Below are positions 29,613 through 42,255 of a DNA stretch of 64,000 nucleotides, piece by piece. The position numbers were made by a program, and so were the translations under genes. Origin of the DNA: Progne subis subis. Taxonomy: Eukaryota; Chordata; Aves; Passeriformes; Hirundinidae. Below the pieces are notes generated by a model. The model worked only from the letters and a program-made list of their open reading frames with translations, did no database searches and was not told the DNA's origin. The stretch lies in assembly GCA_022316685.1 (NCBI GenBank), contig JAKJHU010000037.1, positions 1,289,792 to 1,353,791 on the forward strand. Reading direction: 5' to 3'. Positions within the stretch are counted from its first letter, which is position 1. Every line of letters starts with the position of its first letter.

Positions 29613-32600
29613 TTGCACACTGCAGGCTCTGCACAGGCTCTTAGATTTCAGTTCATTGCTCTCACCCATGATGTGGTGATGTGGGCATTTGGAAACACTC
29701 TTTGTACAGAAAGAAGAAACCAAAGAATGGGGTGGGATGGAGAGAGAGAAAGAGAAAAAGAGAGATACAGACCACTGACAAGGTCCAACTTGCTACTACA
29801 GTGTGTGCTCAACTACCCAGAATTTGTGTTTTTCTCAGAAAAACATCTTGAGGACATGTGCATTCATGACAACAGTAGATGTTATAGACAACTTCTCAAA
29901 GGTGCTTTTTAAAATGTGACCTTTAAATGTATCCAGATATTCAGACACATTTAGTGTTTTCAACTAGTATTATTCTTAATTATGGGTCATGAACACTTTT
30001 GACTCTATGTCTTGCAACAGTGTGAAAGGCGGATTTTTTTTCTTTTTTACTGTTTTTTAATATTCTTATATATGCCATGCTGAGAGAACAGCTAGGAAAG
30101 GTGGAACTCCATGGTCCACATTTCACCCTTTCCAGGGAAACCCTGAACTTCTGAAGGGTGGGAATTGCAATGTGATATAAAAATGGAGAGACATCCTGAA
30201 AAACACATTAAACAGAGACTTACAGACTGCAGTGAGGGAACGGGTAGGGAAGGACAGTTGTGAGTGATTATAGAATGGGTTCCTAGGGATGGAAGCAGGC
30301 TGAGGGGAAATGGGCATGGGCATGGGGAATGGGCAATTTGCTAAAACTCCAAAAGCTGGCTGAGTGCAGCTCTAAAAGGAAGGACTTACCTCTAACAGAA
30401 AAGCAGGGAGAGGGAGATGTATGAGCCTTCTGTCTTTTCATTTATTTCTGCTTTGTCTTTGCTTGTCACTTTGCATTTTCTCTGTTTAACCAATTTTGAC
30501 GCAACAAACTGAGAGGAAAACACGTTGGCAGTGGCACTACTAAAGCTGTGGTTTTTCTCTGTGGGCAAGAGGCACTTGGACCTGTGCACCCTGTGCTACC
30601 AAATAGCATGTGGACTTAATATTCGGATGATAGTTGATGATGTGCCCTTTACGCTCTTCAGGCATTCCCCAAAACTCAGGGTTTTGTTTTAGTTTGTTGT
30701 GGGGTTAATTTTTTTTTGACGGAAGGGGATGATTCCTGTCTTTAGACTTTATGTTTGCCTAATTCTTGTGCTCAAATTGTTTAGTTTTGCCTAGGAATTT
30801 AAAAGTAAATCCAACAGACAGACACCCAACTTCTATTAAACAAAGGATTTAGACCTCTAATCTATTCCTTTGTCTCTGGAAACCAGAGCCTTTGTGTTTT
30901 TCATCTGGCCTTTTTAATTTTGCATGTATTCTTCAGTTTATTTCCTACTTAATTGTTTAGCTGTTAATTTTAATCTCCCTTTTCTGTATAATCATTTCCA
31001 TAATTGTTCTCACTGTCGTTCAGTCTGAGACTGATCTCACTCCTATTTAATTCAACAACAGTTCTGTTACTGAGCTTAACATGAGCCTGATCAGCTTCAT
31101 TTTAGCAAATGACATTTTCTTGAGGGATAAAGAAAAAAGAGTACAGACAAAAGTTATAAGGCTGCATAGATCCTAGAAACAAAATTATGTCATATACTGA
31201 AGAAAATACACCACAATCTTGCCAGAGATTTATTAAGGTAATATTTTTAGAATGTTTTCCTCTCCTTCAGTAGAAGCAGCAGACAGGTTTTAAAGCCCCC
31301 TTACAGAAACAGGAGAAATGATAACATATTTTACACTATCCATAGATTAACTCTGAAAAATGATCTAAAGGATATTAAGAAATCACTACAGGAGATCTCA
31401 CAGCATGCGATGAACCTCTGTATTTAATTTATGTGAAAACAGCAGGATTCAATTCTCTAACATTATTGCCACTTATGTTTTACAGGAATCTGCTAGTGCC
31501 ACACAAATTCTAAAAAATGATCTAAAAGTCATAAAAATTTGTCAAAAATGTCTGATATAAATGAGAAAAGTATAATTCAAAGGGATGAACTCATCCTTTG
31601 GGGTCTGCTTGTGCTCGCACTGTCAATTTTGCCATCATTAATAGAAACAGTGCCATAACCCAGGAAAAACTTGTTGAGATGACACATTTTTGTTCATCAT
31701 AATTATCCATTATGTCCCCGGTTTTCCAAGAAAAATAGAAGGGGCTTAATTTCCAACACCTGCGCATACTCCACAGAAATCAATGCAATTGTCCACTTAA
31801 AGACAACTGTGCTCCCCAGGGCTAAATGCACAGCATGGTTTATTCTCACATTTGTTCCTTTTAAGTACCTAAATCTACTACTGGGATGCCACCAACCTAC
31901 TCAGCAATAATGTTCAGCTGCAGCCTAACCCTGTGGGCACTGCAGATTCTACCCAGGACGTGTATAGAACTGGCTCATTATTGATATTCCTTAAGTCAAT
32001 CAGTCCAAGTCTCATGAATAAAGCTGGAGAGTGCAGTGTCAAGTCCTACAGAAGAAAGATTTGTAAGTTTTACTGAAAAAAAAAAGAAATTAACATCTTG
32101 AGGTGGGGAAAAGCATGTTTGCAGGTATCTTAAACCTGAGTGATTTCTTTGCAGAAGCACAATCTAAATGTTTACTAACTGAAAGAGTTCTTAAAGTACC
32201 AAGCAGTTTCACCATCCCACTCAAATAATTTTTACTTAAAACAAAAAAAGTCACCTAGAGAAGTGATAAGTTTGATGCTTTTAACACAACACATGAAGGT
32301 TCTTTGAGTTGATACTTAGGTTTCTTTATTCATCACTCTGAGTCTTTAATCCCATCTTTTTTCACTTGAGACTGGCAAAGATGGATTAACATAGCATTAA
32401 CAAAGCTGCAACATCAGAAAACAAGAGTGTGTATTGTATTCAGATCAGGTGGTTATATTTTTTTCTTTCAATTTGACAAAGCAGTAAAATGCATCACTTC
32501 CTTGATCAACTATATTTGAAATTGCTATTACTGGTTTCCTGAACTCAAGACCTTCCCAGGCATTCCTTGCCAGATTATAACTGCGTGGACTCCTGAATGC

Positions 32601-33139
32601 ATGGGCAGTGGTGGTCAAATAAAGGAAAACTATGGAATTTCCTTGAAAAATGGAAGTTTTAACTTTTCATGAATTCAGTTGATTTTCCAAGATAATAATT
32701 TTATACAGAAATGTAATTATACTAAAATAAAATATTTAAAATTGTTCAAATAATATTTTTGTTTATCTAAAAGGTAGCAGTGCCTAAAATATTGGGTTTA
32801 TTTGTAACCTTCATTCTTAGAATATATAAACAGAGATTTTTAATTCTTTATTCAGTGTTTCTGGCACTTTCACCACTTAGTCATTTCCCCTTACTAACTC
32901 ATTGTTCTCAATAAGATGGCTTCTTTTATTAGTAATGAGCAGCAATATCAAGTAACTTTTAAGTCTGTTACACAGATTTATAATTAGTAACCACTTCACT
33001 ATTCCCATAATGAGATGATAGAAGAGGCTCAGATAGATTTGTGTGAAGATATCAAATAGCAGCAGATATAGACTAGCCAGCTAAAGCTCAAGGTTGAGAG
33101 GAAATAGGGTTGAATTTAAAGTAATTTTACATATCATTG

Positions 33140-33224
33140 TTAACCTATCCATGCTTTTTATGTGGCAGAAGAATTGTCTTCCTTGAAAAAATAAAAGGTG
33201 TTTAGCACCTTATGGATAGGTTAA
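33140..33224. repeat. 85-bp element with perfect 13-bp terminal inverted repeats starting TTAA
   Basis: The left end is TTAACCTATCCAT (33140-33152) and the right end is ATGGATAGGTTAA (33212-33224), exact reverse complements separated by 59 bp. Inside, AAGGTG-TTTAG-CACCTT forms a second hairpin, and a CTTTTTAT / ATAAAAGG pair could extend the main stem. The ends look like a TTAA target site flanking an inverted repeat, as in very short piggyBac-type non-autonomous elements. The transposon reading is an inference; it could also be a chance or RNA-level hairpin. Confidence 0.6.
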
Positions 33225-33775
33225 AAACAACGGGATTTTACTGCCAAAGGAAAATCAAAAGTAATGCTCCTATGAGATGTAACGAACAACTTGTTCATAA
33301 ATGTAGTGAATCTTTAGCTGAAACTTACAGTATTTGTTTAAAGTTTAATATTTGACAGAGGTGGGGGTTTTTTTTTAAATAACAGTCATATCTGTTTCAA
33401 GTCTGGAACATTATCAGAAAGATTTCTTTCTTTGTAGAGATACTTTCAGTGTTTACTTTTTGTCAACTGTGCTATCTACCAGATATACGTTTTCTATTTT
33501 TTTTTAGTTTTCAAAGTTAATGCACCTATAAGAGCTTCTATCAAGTAATTTATAAAAAGCAAAAAGTTCCTACATGGTGTTTTCAAAAATAGATCATAAA
33601 CCAAAATAGTGCAGTACCTAAAAAGAAAACAGACATAGGAAACTATTTTACTATCTGTGTAGGAACACTTGATTGTTGTATACCAAAATATATAATTTCC
33701 TTTGACACTTGCATGCTGTCTTTAAATTATAGAAAACAAAATATTTGTAGGACATATTCAAGTAGTCAACATAAC

Positions 33776-33807
<32 letters not shown>

Positions 33808-34291
33808 AATGAAGCCATATAAGCAGAAAGTATACCCTAAAATAATTGAAGGGATCAAGAATTTTGTAATGACTTAACCATTTAAGAAAACAAGAAATAA
33901 TTTTTTCAGGTTTTGTGTCTAGTTATGAACAGATATTTGAACGCAAGTTCTTGTCTGCTAAAGAGGCATTTTCCTGCTTGTTTGGTGGGACTGAGGGAAG
34001 GGTGTTTTTCTTCAGCTTCTGGTGAAATGCATCACTAGAAACTTCCAACATGAGAAAATTACCTATCAATTGTATAATGTCGCAGTGTCCATCCTCGCGC
34101 ATGCAGCACGGCCGCAGGCTAGCTCAGTTATCCACTGCAGCAACGTGGATGGGTCGGGGCGGCGCGTCGGGCGAGCCGCCTCCTCCCCCGTGGGTTCTTA
34201 ATTCCCCCGCACCAGCGGCGAGTGGACCGATGTAGAACGCAACCGCGGCAGCCGAAGAAAGGGAGACTCCTCCAGGCAGGGTAAACCAGCA

Positions 34292-34297
34292 TTTATT
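34292..34297 (-). terminator. LTR polyadenylation signal AATAAA
   Basis: On the minus strand AATAAA sits about 82 nt after the TATA-like TTTTAAG at 34374-34380, as in the compact U3/R layout of retroviral LTRs. Because it is on the minus strand it would not terminate GABBR2 transcripts. Confidence 0.7.
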
Positions 34298-34373
34298 GCA
34301 GGGAGATAGAGCACAGAGCTCAGCACTCTCTGATCCCCTGCCCAGGAGAGCCACGAGGACAGGTGTGCACGAG

Positions 34374-34380
34374 CTTAAAA
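34374..34380 (-). promoter_or_regulatory. TATA-like box of the solo LTR
   Basis: TTTTAAG on the minus strand, upstream of the AATAAA of the same LTR. The position fits a retroviral U3 promoter. Whether it is active cannot be told from the sequence. Confidence 0.45.
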
Positions 34381-35882
34381 GCAGGGGAGGGGATCAGGGT
34401 GGCGACAACCGGTCAGCCAATTACAGTAATGAGGGGTAGAACTGGGGGTGTAAACTTAATAACTGGGGGCCAACCAAAAAACGAAGAGAGGGGATTGCCA
34501 GGGTCCCAGCCGGTATACCACACGACGCCTTCCCTGGAGCTTTCTAGAATCCAGGGAAGGGTCCAGGAGGTGACAGACAGGGCACCCAAGGGGAGAAAGG
34601 GGAGATTAACAGTTAGGTATCAAAGGGGGAAGAAATGACTGACATATAACTGACTTTTCTAACTCAGGCAGACAGGTTACAACCAATACAAAAAACAGGG
34701 GGGTACAAGGAACAAACCATTACATAAAACTCAATATAAATTACATTAAATAAATAAAACAAAACGCACACCACCACAGTATAACATCATGGTCATGCTC
34801 TTCAATTACTGATAATTTTAACATGTTCTTTCAAATGAGTAGGATATGGAGATATAATACATTTAAGAATATAAATGAGCAGATATAAGAATTTCAGAGA
34901 CTTTTTCTGTTTTCTAAATTTTTCATTTTTCCAGCTGCATTAATGAGTTATAACAGACAAATTTGAGGTCATTTTCTTCAAAATTAAAAATTTATTTTTA
35001 TCTGAAGCTTACCATCTCCTTCTTAGCAACAATGATCTCATTTTGACAAAATCCTAGTATTTTTAAGCTAGAATGTTTGCAATACAGACAGTAGTTATGG
35101 TATTCTAATATGCACAATCTCAATCAGGAATACATAAAAGTTTTTTTAATCAAACATGCTAGAAATAACATTTTTCTGAATATTGAGTTAGAAACATATT
35201 ATGAGCATAATTGAATTTATTAGTATTCCCAAGAGACAATTACTGTTTCAGTGAGAACAAAACAGAGTCTTATTAGAGACACGAAAATACCATGTATCTG
35301 TTTGCCAAATATACGACTAAGCTGTACACAAAAGAGCTGAATACTTATTAATAGCAGCAAAAGGATTGAATGCTGAGTACGGTTATTGATGTGAAGTCAA
35401 AAAAACCATAACTGGCTAGTATGAACATGATGTGAAATGTATTTTTTAAATCCATCAGAGTTGATCTAACTGTGGTTTTACTGAAGCATAATAGTGGTTA
35501 ATCAGCAAAGACTTGAAGAATATTGAAGTTAAAAATAATGTTTTGCTGGCCTAAATATCTATTCCTTTTTTCTATTTTTTTTTTTTGTTTGTTTTGGGGT
35601 TTATTTTCAATATCACATTTAAGACTGCCATGAAGTAGCAAAATTCTTTTAGTTTGACTCTAATCACAGTTGTTTTACTTGTTTTATTAATAGCAAGATT
35701 AACCAGCAATGAGTCAAATTTACATTCAGGGTCATTATCAGCAATGCAACAGATAAACCACAATGTTAAATGCCACTAAGTCATTAATATATACATGCAG
35801 ATATCTAAACAGTCTTCTATACACAATCACAACATTTTCTAATGTTAAGACTCATGGTAAGGTGTGTACTTTCCATAGACTG

Positions 35883-36108
35883 CTAGAATGGCTTGGGTCA
35901 GAAGGTACCTTAAATATCATCTCGTTCAAGTTTCCATGGCCATGGGCAGCAATGCCACCCATTCGACCAGGTTGCTCAAAGCCAAGTCCAACGTGGCCTT
36001 GCACACTTCCGGAGATGGAACATCCGCTGACTTTGGGCAACTTGTTCTAGTGCCTCACAACTCTCATAGTGAAGAACCGCTTTTCTCTTACTAATTTGCC
36101 TCTTTGGA
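35883..36108 (-). mobile_element. CR1 LINE, 3' end fragment
   Basis: The + strand shows the complement of a CR1 3' end: CTAGAATGGCTTGGGTCAGA, then ACCAGGTTGCTCAAAGCC, GGCCTTGCACACTTCC and CTAGTGCCTCACAAC. It is 5'-truncated, diverged and lies antisense to GABBR2. Short open frames over this stretch are remnants or chance. Confidence 0.92.
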
Positions 36109-37988
36109 CCACATTTGTCTTATTTGTTTATTTTAAAGAACTGCACTAATTTTATTGCTTTACCAATAGTTTTTGAATGAGTATATATTTTTTTTCTTTT
36201 CCCTGTCTTTATACCTAGTCACTAAACACTATTAAAAATCAGAAATTGTTTTCCACAGAAAATTTTGTATGAATACATCATGTTTTGCCTACAAAAATGG
36301 AAATTCTGGAAAAGTTTGGAAAGGCAAAAAATAGATAGCATGTATTTAGATATGAAACATTTAGATTATTCCTAAGGTTTATCTTAGATTTCAAGTTTTG
36401 AATCCCACTAGAGTGCCTAATTTCTCATCAATATGCACATCCTGAAATTACAAATTAAAAATCCCAAACTCTCCAGAAGTTAGATGTGAAACTCGGCTGG
36501 TTTCTAAGGAAAAGCATTGCCTTTAGCTTCTCTAAAGAATATTTCCCAAATGCTTTCTTAGAACATCCTAGTTTCTCTAAGTCAGATTGGTTTTTTGTAT
36601 CACAAAACAGTTCCTTCTAGCCAAGCATGCATGGTCAACATGGCCAAAAGAAGGCTAGCATTCCTTTTTTCTAGCTTTGCTTTCCCTGTACTTAGCTGTT
36701 GTCTCTCCCCCAGTTTTTTCATCTGCAAGGTAGAATACTTTGGTTTTTTACTACTTTGTTCAATTTTATACAGTCTCCCTTTTTATGGGCTAGTAAGTGT
36801 GGAGTCTCTAGAAGGAGGATGAGATTATTCCTCCTCCCTGATTTCTGAGGATCTCAGATTCAACTGTTGGCCTCCAGCTCCATGCTGTGCCTCTCGAATG
36901 GTCTTCTACCTGCTATGCTTTGTAGTCTTTAATTCACCTTTAGGAAGAAAATAGCCTGTTCAGGGAAAAAAGCCTTTCAAACCGCCAAAACTGCATGGTA
37001 ATGAAAACAGAAATTTCCAAAGAATTAGAGAGGGTAGTGCAGAGCTTACTGCAACTCTGAAGGTCAGTGTCCTAGCTCAGACCAAGTCTGAAAGCAAGGG
37101 CTTGTGTACAAGAGGCTATGGGCAGGGGAGAAATTGCAGAAAAAGCTCTTTTTAATCTATGTTCTGTCCTTCTTCATGAATTTGAAGATTTTCTATTAAA
37201 AAGAAAAATAATTTAAAAAAACTTAGTCTCTTTTTACGCTAAAGACATAAATTCTATCTTAGATTTAAAATCTTCTGGTTTGTATGTGTCAAGGCTGTGG
37301 CCAGCTCAGGTCCTATTACACCATTGCTCTGTGCAAGCTCACCACCCCTTTTTTTAGGCCACATTTGCAGGTATTATCACTTACTGAGGTATTGTTCCTG
37401 AGGCTTGCCAACCAAAACTATGTTTCCATTTTGCCATTTTCTCTCATGGGATAATTTAAAATCTGTTTTAAATTTTTTTTAAAAATGAATGGAATTACTT
37501 TACAGAATGCTCAGGTTTTTCACTGAATGACTGTGTATCTCATATAATACAATCTTTTCTTATTTAGTCTGAATTACATCTCTATTTCTCTGTTCATTTT
37601 TGTTCAAAATGTTGCTGTTAATATTAGTTCCCTGAGTGCTTTTTTTAGTCTTTTCTTTCTCTTGAGTTTCTCCACTGGTTCTTTCCTTTATCTGCAAAGA
37701 ACATAATAAAACTTAAAAAAATAAAAAAAAAAAAATAAAAAGGCAGAATATTTTGAGATTTATGGGTTTATATATGAAAGAGATAATTCAGCATCCAGAT
37801 TTGTTTTAGTTAGGGAGAGAATGGACGGATGAGTAAAAAACCAAGTAAGCAGTGAATGAGAAATTACTAAATACCAAGTTTTATGAAGTTCTTCAGATTT
37901 TTTTTATCTCAAGGTCTTGACAAAAAAGTTGTCTGAAATTATGATATCTAATTAACTTTGTCTTTTTTTTATGTATATACATTTTTAG

Positions 37989-38096
37989 GTCCGAACATGG
38001 ATTCTTACAGTGGGATACACAACTGCATTTGGAGCAATGTTTGCAAAAACATGGAGAGTCCACGCAATTTTCAAAAATGTAAAAATGAAGAAAAAG
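37989..38096 (+). CDS. GABBR2: GABBR2 exon: TM3 and second intracellular loop
   Basis: This 108-bp exon encodes exactly 36 codons, from [12 protein letters not shown] to NVKMKKK. It makes TM3 ([19 protein letters not shown]) and most of intracellular loop 2 ([14 protein letters not shown]), a basic loop that takes part in Gi/o contact in GABA-B receptors. The acceptor is ACATTTTTAG and the donor is AAG|GTGAGAG; both edges are phase 0. The peptide is the same as mammalian GABBR2 as I remember it. A large LTR begins 237 bp after the donor. Confidence 0.98.
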
Positions 38097-38333
38097 GTGA
38101 GAGGAAATAGATCTCTTCGTATTGACCTGTTAATACAATTTTTTAGTTGTTTTCATACCTTTCCTGGGTGACCATAGCTGTGCTGACTGTTCATGTGTCA
38201 CATCCAAAGATCCTGAAGTAGTTTAATTATTAGGGCTTTTTGGTTTCTTGTTTAGTCTCTGAGAGTTGGAGTCAAGCATCAGCCCTCCAGTCTTTATAAC
38301 AAGAGGTAGGCAGTGGAGTTGGCTGTAAAATGT

Positions 38334-39796
38334 TGTAGTGGGTTGAGCGCTGGTTAAATGCCAATGCATCCATTAGAATTATTTTCTCTTTTTCTGCTGT
38401 GAGATAGGATTAGGAGACCAAAGCAAGCTCAAAACTTTAAAGGGTATAAAGAACACTTTATTAACAGAACTAAAAGAAAAGGAAAAAAAATAGTGAGAAT
38501 CAGAATAAAACCTTCAGAACACTTATCCTCCCTGCAAAAGCTTCATTTCCCACTGATAATGTATAGAGACAAAACTTAGGACTTAGGTCTGTTGACCACC
38601 TCTAAAACAGTCTTTCACCAGTTCTCTTAGGGAGAGGAGTCTCTTTGGCTAGGTCATGGAGACTTCTCTGCAAGAAAACAGTTCTCTCGTGACTTCAGTT
38701 CTCACGAATGGCAGCCACCTGGAAATCTGCAATCATGAAGTCCCTCCCATTTCATACAGCCTTCCCACAGCTGCATTCATGGGCCATGTCAAACTCATAG
38801 GGTAGCATCTTAAGGATGAGCAAAGCAAAGGTTCTATTCATCTATCTCTGAGATCATCTTCATCTCTGGGAACAGAGATCTTCTTCTTTCCCTGGGGAAA
38901 AAGGGTCTTCATCACTCTCATATCTCTGTTCAAGTTTCTCCTGAGATCACAGCTACTTCAAGATTTACTTGCGTCAGCACAAATGCCTTTGCTCATATCT
39001 GCAATTTGAACGCTCCATCTCCTCATACTATTTTCATGAATTAAAGGGATATTCCAGTGTATCAAGTCCATCACAGTGGCCTCGCAAAAGAATTTCAGCC
39101 TAAGACTAAGACAGCTGCCCATTCTCCTCCCAGACGGGACTTGACTCCACTTTCACTGACCTTGGTGTCTTCATGTTGTTTCTCTATATGTCTTCACTCT
39201 GTCCTTTTCTCTCACTTGAGAGAGAATCAATGTTCTGCAAGTTTCATCTATGCAGTGAAAGAGTTAATATCTTGCCTGGGGTCTGTGGATGGTCAAGATA
39301 GTTGGCGGTAGCCGAAGCAGTCATGGTGATAGATTCAGGCTGTGCTGGGGGCTGTGCCAGGATCTCAGGATCCCCTGGGCCAGAACAGCGGCAGTCGCTC
39401 TGGCCACACGGCTGGTCTCAGGCCCGTACTGCCTTCAGTTCCAGCCGTGGGTTGGCACGACCATGATCGGGGAGCAGGGGGAACCAGCCCGGTGGCAGGA
39501 TGTTAACAGCTGCTGGGGCCCAGCCCCTTGGCGGGACCTGCCCAGCCTGGCCATGTGGAGGGGGCCACACTGACCTGTTACTTCTTCCCAGGCTGGAAGA
39601 AGGAGAGAGCTTTCCTGGGCTTTGTTCATTTTTAACGAGGCATGCTCAGCTTTCTAGTGGCTTAACATTCAAAACAAGTCACTGATTGGTTTTGTCAGGC
39701 ATGGAGGAAACTGTTAGCAGCTTCTCTTAGAAAAATCATTTCCATGGGTGGCTTCTTCCCTCCTCAATAAATGTCAATCAATGCAAAACCAGCACA
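38334..39796 (-). mobile_element. Long solo LTR, ERVL-like, 5-bp target duplication
   Basis: On the + strand the element opens TGTAGTGGGTTGAGCGCTGG and closes GCAAAACCAGCACA. It is flanked by AATGT on both sides (38329-38333 and 39797-39801). Read on the minus strand it starts TGTGCTGGTTTTGC, the same opening as common avian ERVL LTRs, and has AATAAA at 38457-38462 near its 3' end. At 1,463 bp it is long for a single LTR, and 39290-39570 is a GC-rich inner block. I see no retroviral coding region. Its open frames (for example near 39289-39573) have no recognisable product. Antisense to GABBR2. Confidence 0.88.
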
Positions 39797-40888
39797 AATG
39801 TCAAAGTGAATTTGGATCTCTGCTCCCTCTTAGTATGTTGCCTCAGCATCCAGAGGTCTCCTTCTGGTAGATCCATTTAATGAAACATTTTCTGATTATG
39901 TCTGTCTGAGACATGTGTATTACCTGCGGATTTCTCATGGATTGGTAGGAGGAGGCAAAAAAAGGTGCTGCTTATAGCTTCCGAATTTGTAATTATCATT
40001 GAAATTTCATAAGTTTACTCTAAGACTGATCAGAATTGAACCACAATAGTTGTCTGTCATTTTTGGTACAGCACATTTTCTGTAAAGGATTAGGCTCAGC
40101 TTAGGAGTAGTGCAGCTCTTCATTATGTTTTGCCCATTAAGCTTCTTTTCATAGTGAAGTACTTTTATAGATGATTTTATTAAAAAATTGGAAAAACACT
40201 GGATAGAAACAGTTTGCTGGTAAAAACATTAAGAGAAATGTGCATGAAACAGAAAAACAAAATTAATATTTTTATAGAGTGAGCAGGAGTGCCAAGTGAA
40301 GTTCATATGTGCACCTGAATGGTTTTATTCAAATAACCAATACAGAGGGAGATATAACCAAATTAAGTAGAACAGTGTTCCAAAACCTTATCAGATTCCT
40401 CTGTTTTCCGCTATGTGTGGTCATAAAAGAGATCTATCTTTAATTTTTTGTTGTTGTTAACACAATGTTATTTTTCCACAATTGCAATATGTAGGAAGTC
40501 TCTCACAATGAAATACCTCATTCCCTTAGAAGGAAAGGAGTTTAGATAAACAAGGAGAGAGTTAACTCAGTTTCTAAGAGGATTTATGTCTGAGGTTATT
40601 AAGGAATTACATGCTGTGTCTGGAATCAGCTCTGTTACTCTGGTACCACAACAACCCAACCATCTAGTACTTCCCCCTCCTATTCAGTCATGTCAGGTTT
40701 GCTTTATTTCATTATCATTCATTGTAAAAAATAATGTTGAGTAAATACAAAATATATTAAAACTAACTAAAATTATAAAAAAATTCTGTACCAAAACCAG
40801 GATACTCTGGGTGGAGTGAAATGGAAACCTTTCTTTTTGCACATGTGCAAAGAGCCCACTGCAACATATCAACTTATGCTACCAGAGC

Positions 40889-40913
40889 TATTTATTTATT
40901 TATTTATTTATTC
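40889..40913. repeat. (TTTA)n microsatellite
   Basis: About six TTTA units in intron sequence after CCAGAGCTA. Confidence 0.85.
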
Positions 40914-42233
40914 CAAAGATCTTACACTTCCTATATTAAAGTTTTTTAACAAAGATGAGCCAGGATTTTTCCCTCCTGAAAAATGAAATTCTACATTGCA
41001 AATATGTTTTCACTTATATTGGTACGAATCTTTCAAATTAGTGAAGTTACACAAGACGCCACAGTCTAACACATAAAATTATTTACTTCATAAGCCTTAT
41101 TATCCTTAGAATATTATAATTTCTCAAATATACTATTTCGAATAGGAGTGAGCAGTACTTCAATGGAATGACACTGAGCTTTTGCTTCCTTTTTTAAAAA
41201 ACATTACATTTTATATCTGCAAGCTGCTACCCAATATCAAATTTAACTGTCTGTTACTTAAACAATCTGTAAATTCTTTATTGCCCCTGTTCTGCAAGGG
41301 GACATCACCAATTGCAAATTGCAATTGATTATGCATAGCTGGATGTTAAAAATTAAGATCAGTTAAAATGGCAGTATAAGGGAGATAAACTTTCAGACAT
41401 CTGGAGGATGACCAGTGAGCTGCTTTGGTTTGAGTGACACTGGAAACGTCAAAGCTATTAGGCCACCTTCTTCAGTACTCTGGATTTAAGTCAATAACAA
41501 TTTTGTTCTCTAAACTTTAAAAAATTCTTTATTTAGATATCTCACTCCAGATCACAAGCATGAATCATGAAGTACAAGTTTTCTTTATGTAAAACAAACC
41601 ATATATCCATGATAAGTGTTTACTAGTCATATATTTTCTGTCTTTGATTTGCCAGAATAGATAAAAATATTTTTAGGAGTTGACTGAAAAACATGGCATT
41701 CTTTACTTATATCTTGCAAGAATGACATTTCCATTTTCTGCAGATGTACTTTACAGACAAAGGATTTTCTTTCTATGGATGCACAGAAAATAGAAATTTT
41801 TGCAAACAATATCTAAACTGACAAACGCACAAAGGTAGTGCTGCATGAAAAAAGAACATTAATGTTTTTTGCATTAGTCATGCCATGACAGAGCAGATTG
41901 GCATTACAATCAGAGAAGTACAAAGTTCCAAAAATATTTAAGTACTGTGGATCCTATTCATTTCTTATCACTTCAGTTACTACCTGATATAAATATGACA
42001 GTAAAATCTGTGTGACCTTTAGGTAAACCACCTTAGCCTATCATCCTCAATATTTTCATTAGGAAAATGTTTGCCAACAGTGAAAATTTCTTCACAGAGT
42101 GAAGAATCTCTGTGTGGCTTTTGAAAATACTGGTTAATTCATTTCTTGAAAGTGGGTGTAAAGTAAGGGGGAGAATTTGATGAGTAAATCTGTTTATCTC
42201 CATCAGATAGGGCAAGCTTGCTCCTGTACATTT

Positions 42234-42255
42234 ATTGTACACTTTGGTGTACAAT
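42234..42255. repeat. Perfect 9-bp inverted repeat with 4-bp loop
   Basis: ATTGTACAC, loop TTTG, GTGTACAAT. Intronic, no assigned function. Confidence 0.9.

Larger units (their letters stand above)
34078..34778 (-). mobile_element. Solo LTR of an avian endogenous retrovirus, 6-bp target duplication
   Basis: The element is 701 bp, opens TGTCGCAGTG and closes CACCACCACA on the + strand, and is flanked on both sides by GTATAA (34072-34077 and 34779-34784). On its own (minus) strand it begins TGTGGTGGTG, has a TATA-like TTTTAAG (34374-34380), an AATAAA polyadenylation signal (34292-34297), and about 215 bp of downstream R/U5-like sequence. The U5-side end (34078-34260) is strongly GC- and CpG-rich, unlike the intron. 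A 6-bp duplication fits alpharetrovirus- or ERVK-like integration. There is no internal gag, pol or env sequence; open frames within it are incidental. Inserted antisense to GABBR2. Confidence 0.92.
24546..37988 (+). other. GABBR2: GABBR2 intron, 13.4 kb
   Basis: A phase-0 intron, GTAAGTAATT to TACATTTTTAG. It holds a TTA microsatellite at 24741-24789, a 40-A run at 29569-29608, a TTAA-bounded inverted repeat at 33140-33224, a 701-bp LTR at 34078-34778 and a CR1 fragment at 35883-36108. The rest is AT-rich sequence without recognisable content. None of the short open frames on either strand shows a protein I recognise. Confidence 0.95.

Noticed and set aside
34363..34638. 91-codon open frame on the + strand
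   Set aside because: Lies wholly inside the solo LTR, antisense to it; no retroviral or host protein similarity seen.
39289..39573. 94-codon open frame on the + strand
   Set aside because: Lies in the GC-rich part of the 1.46-kb LTR; low stop density from base composition.
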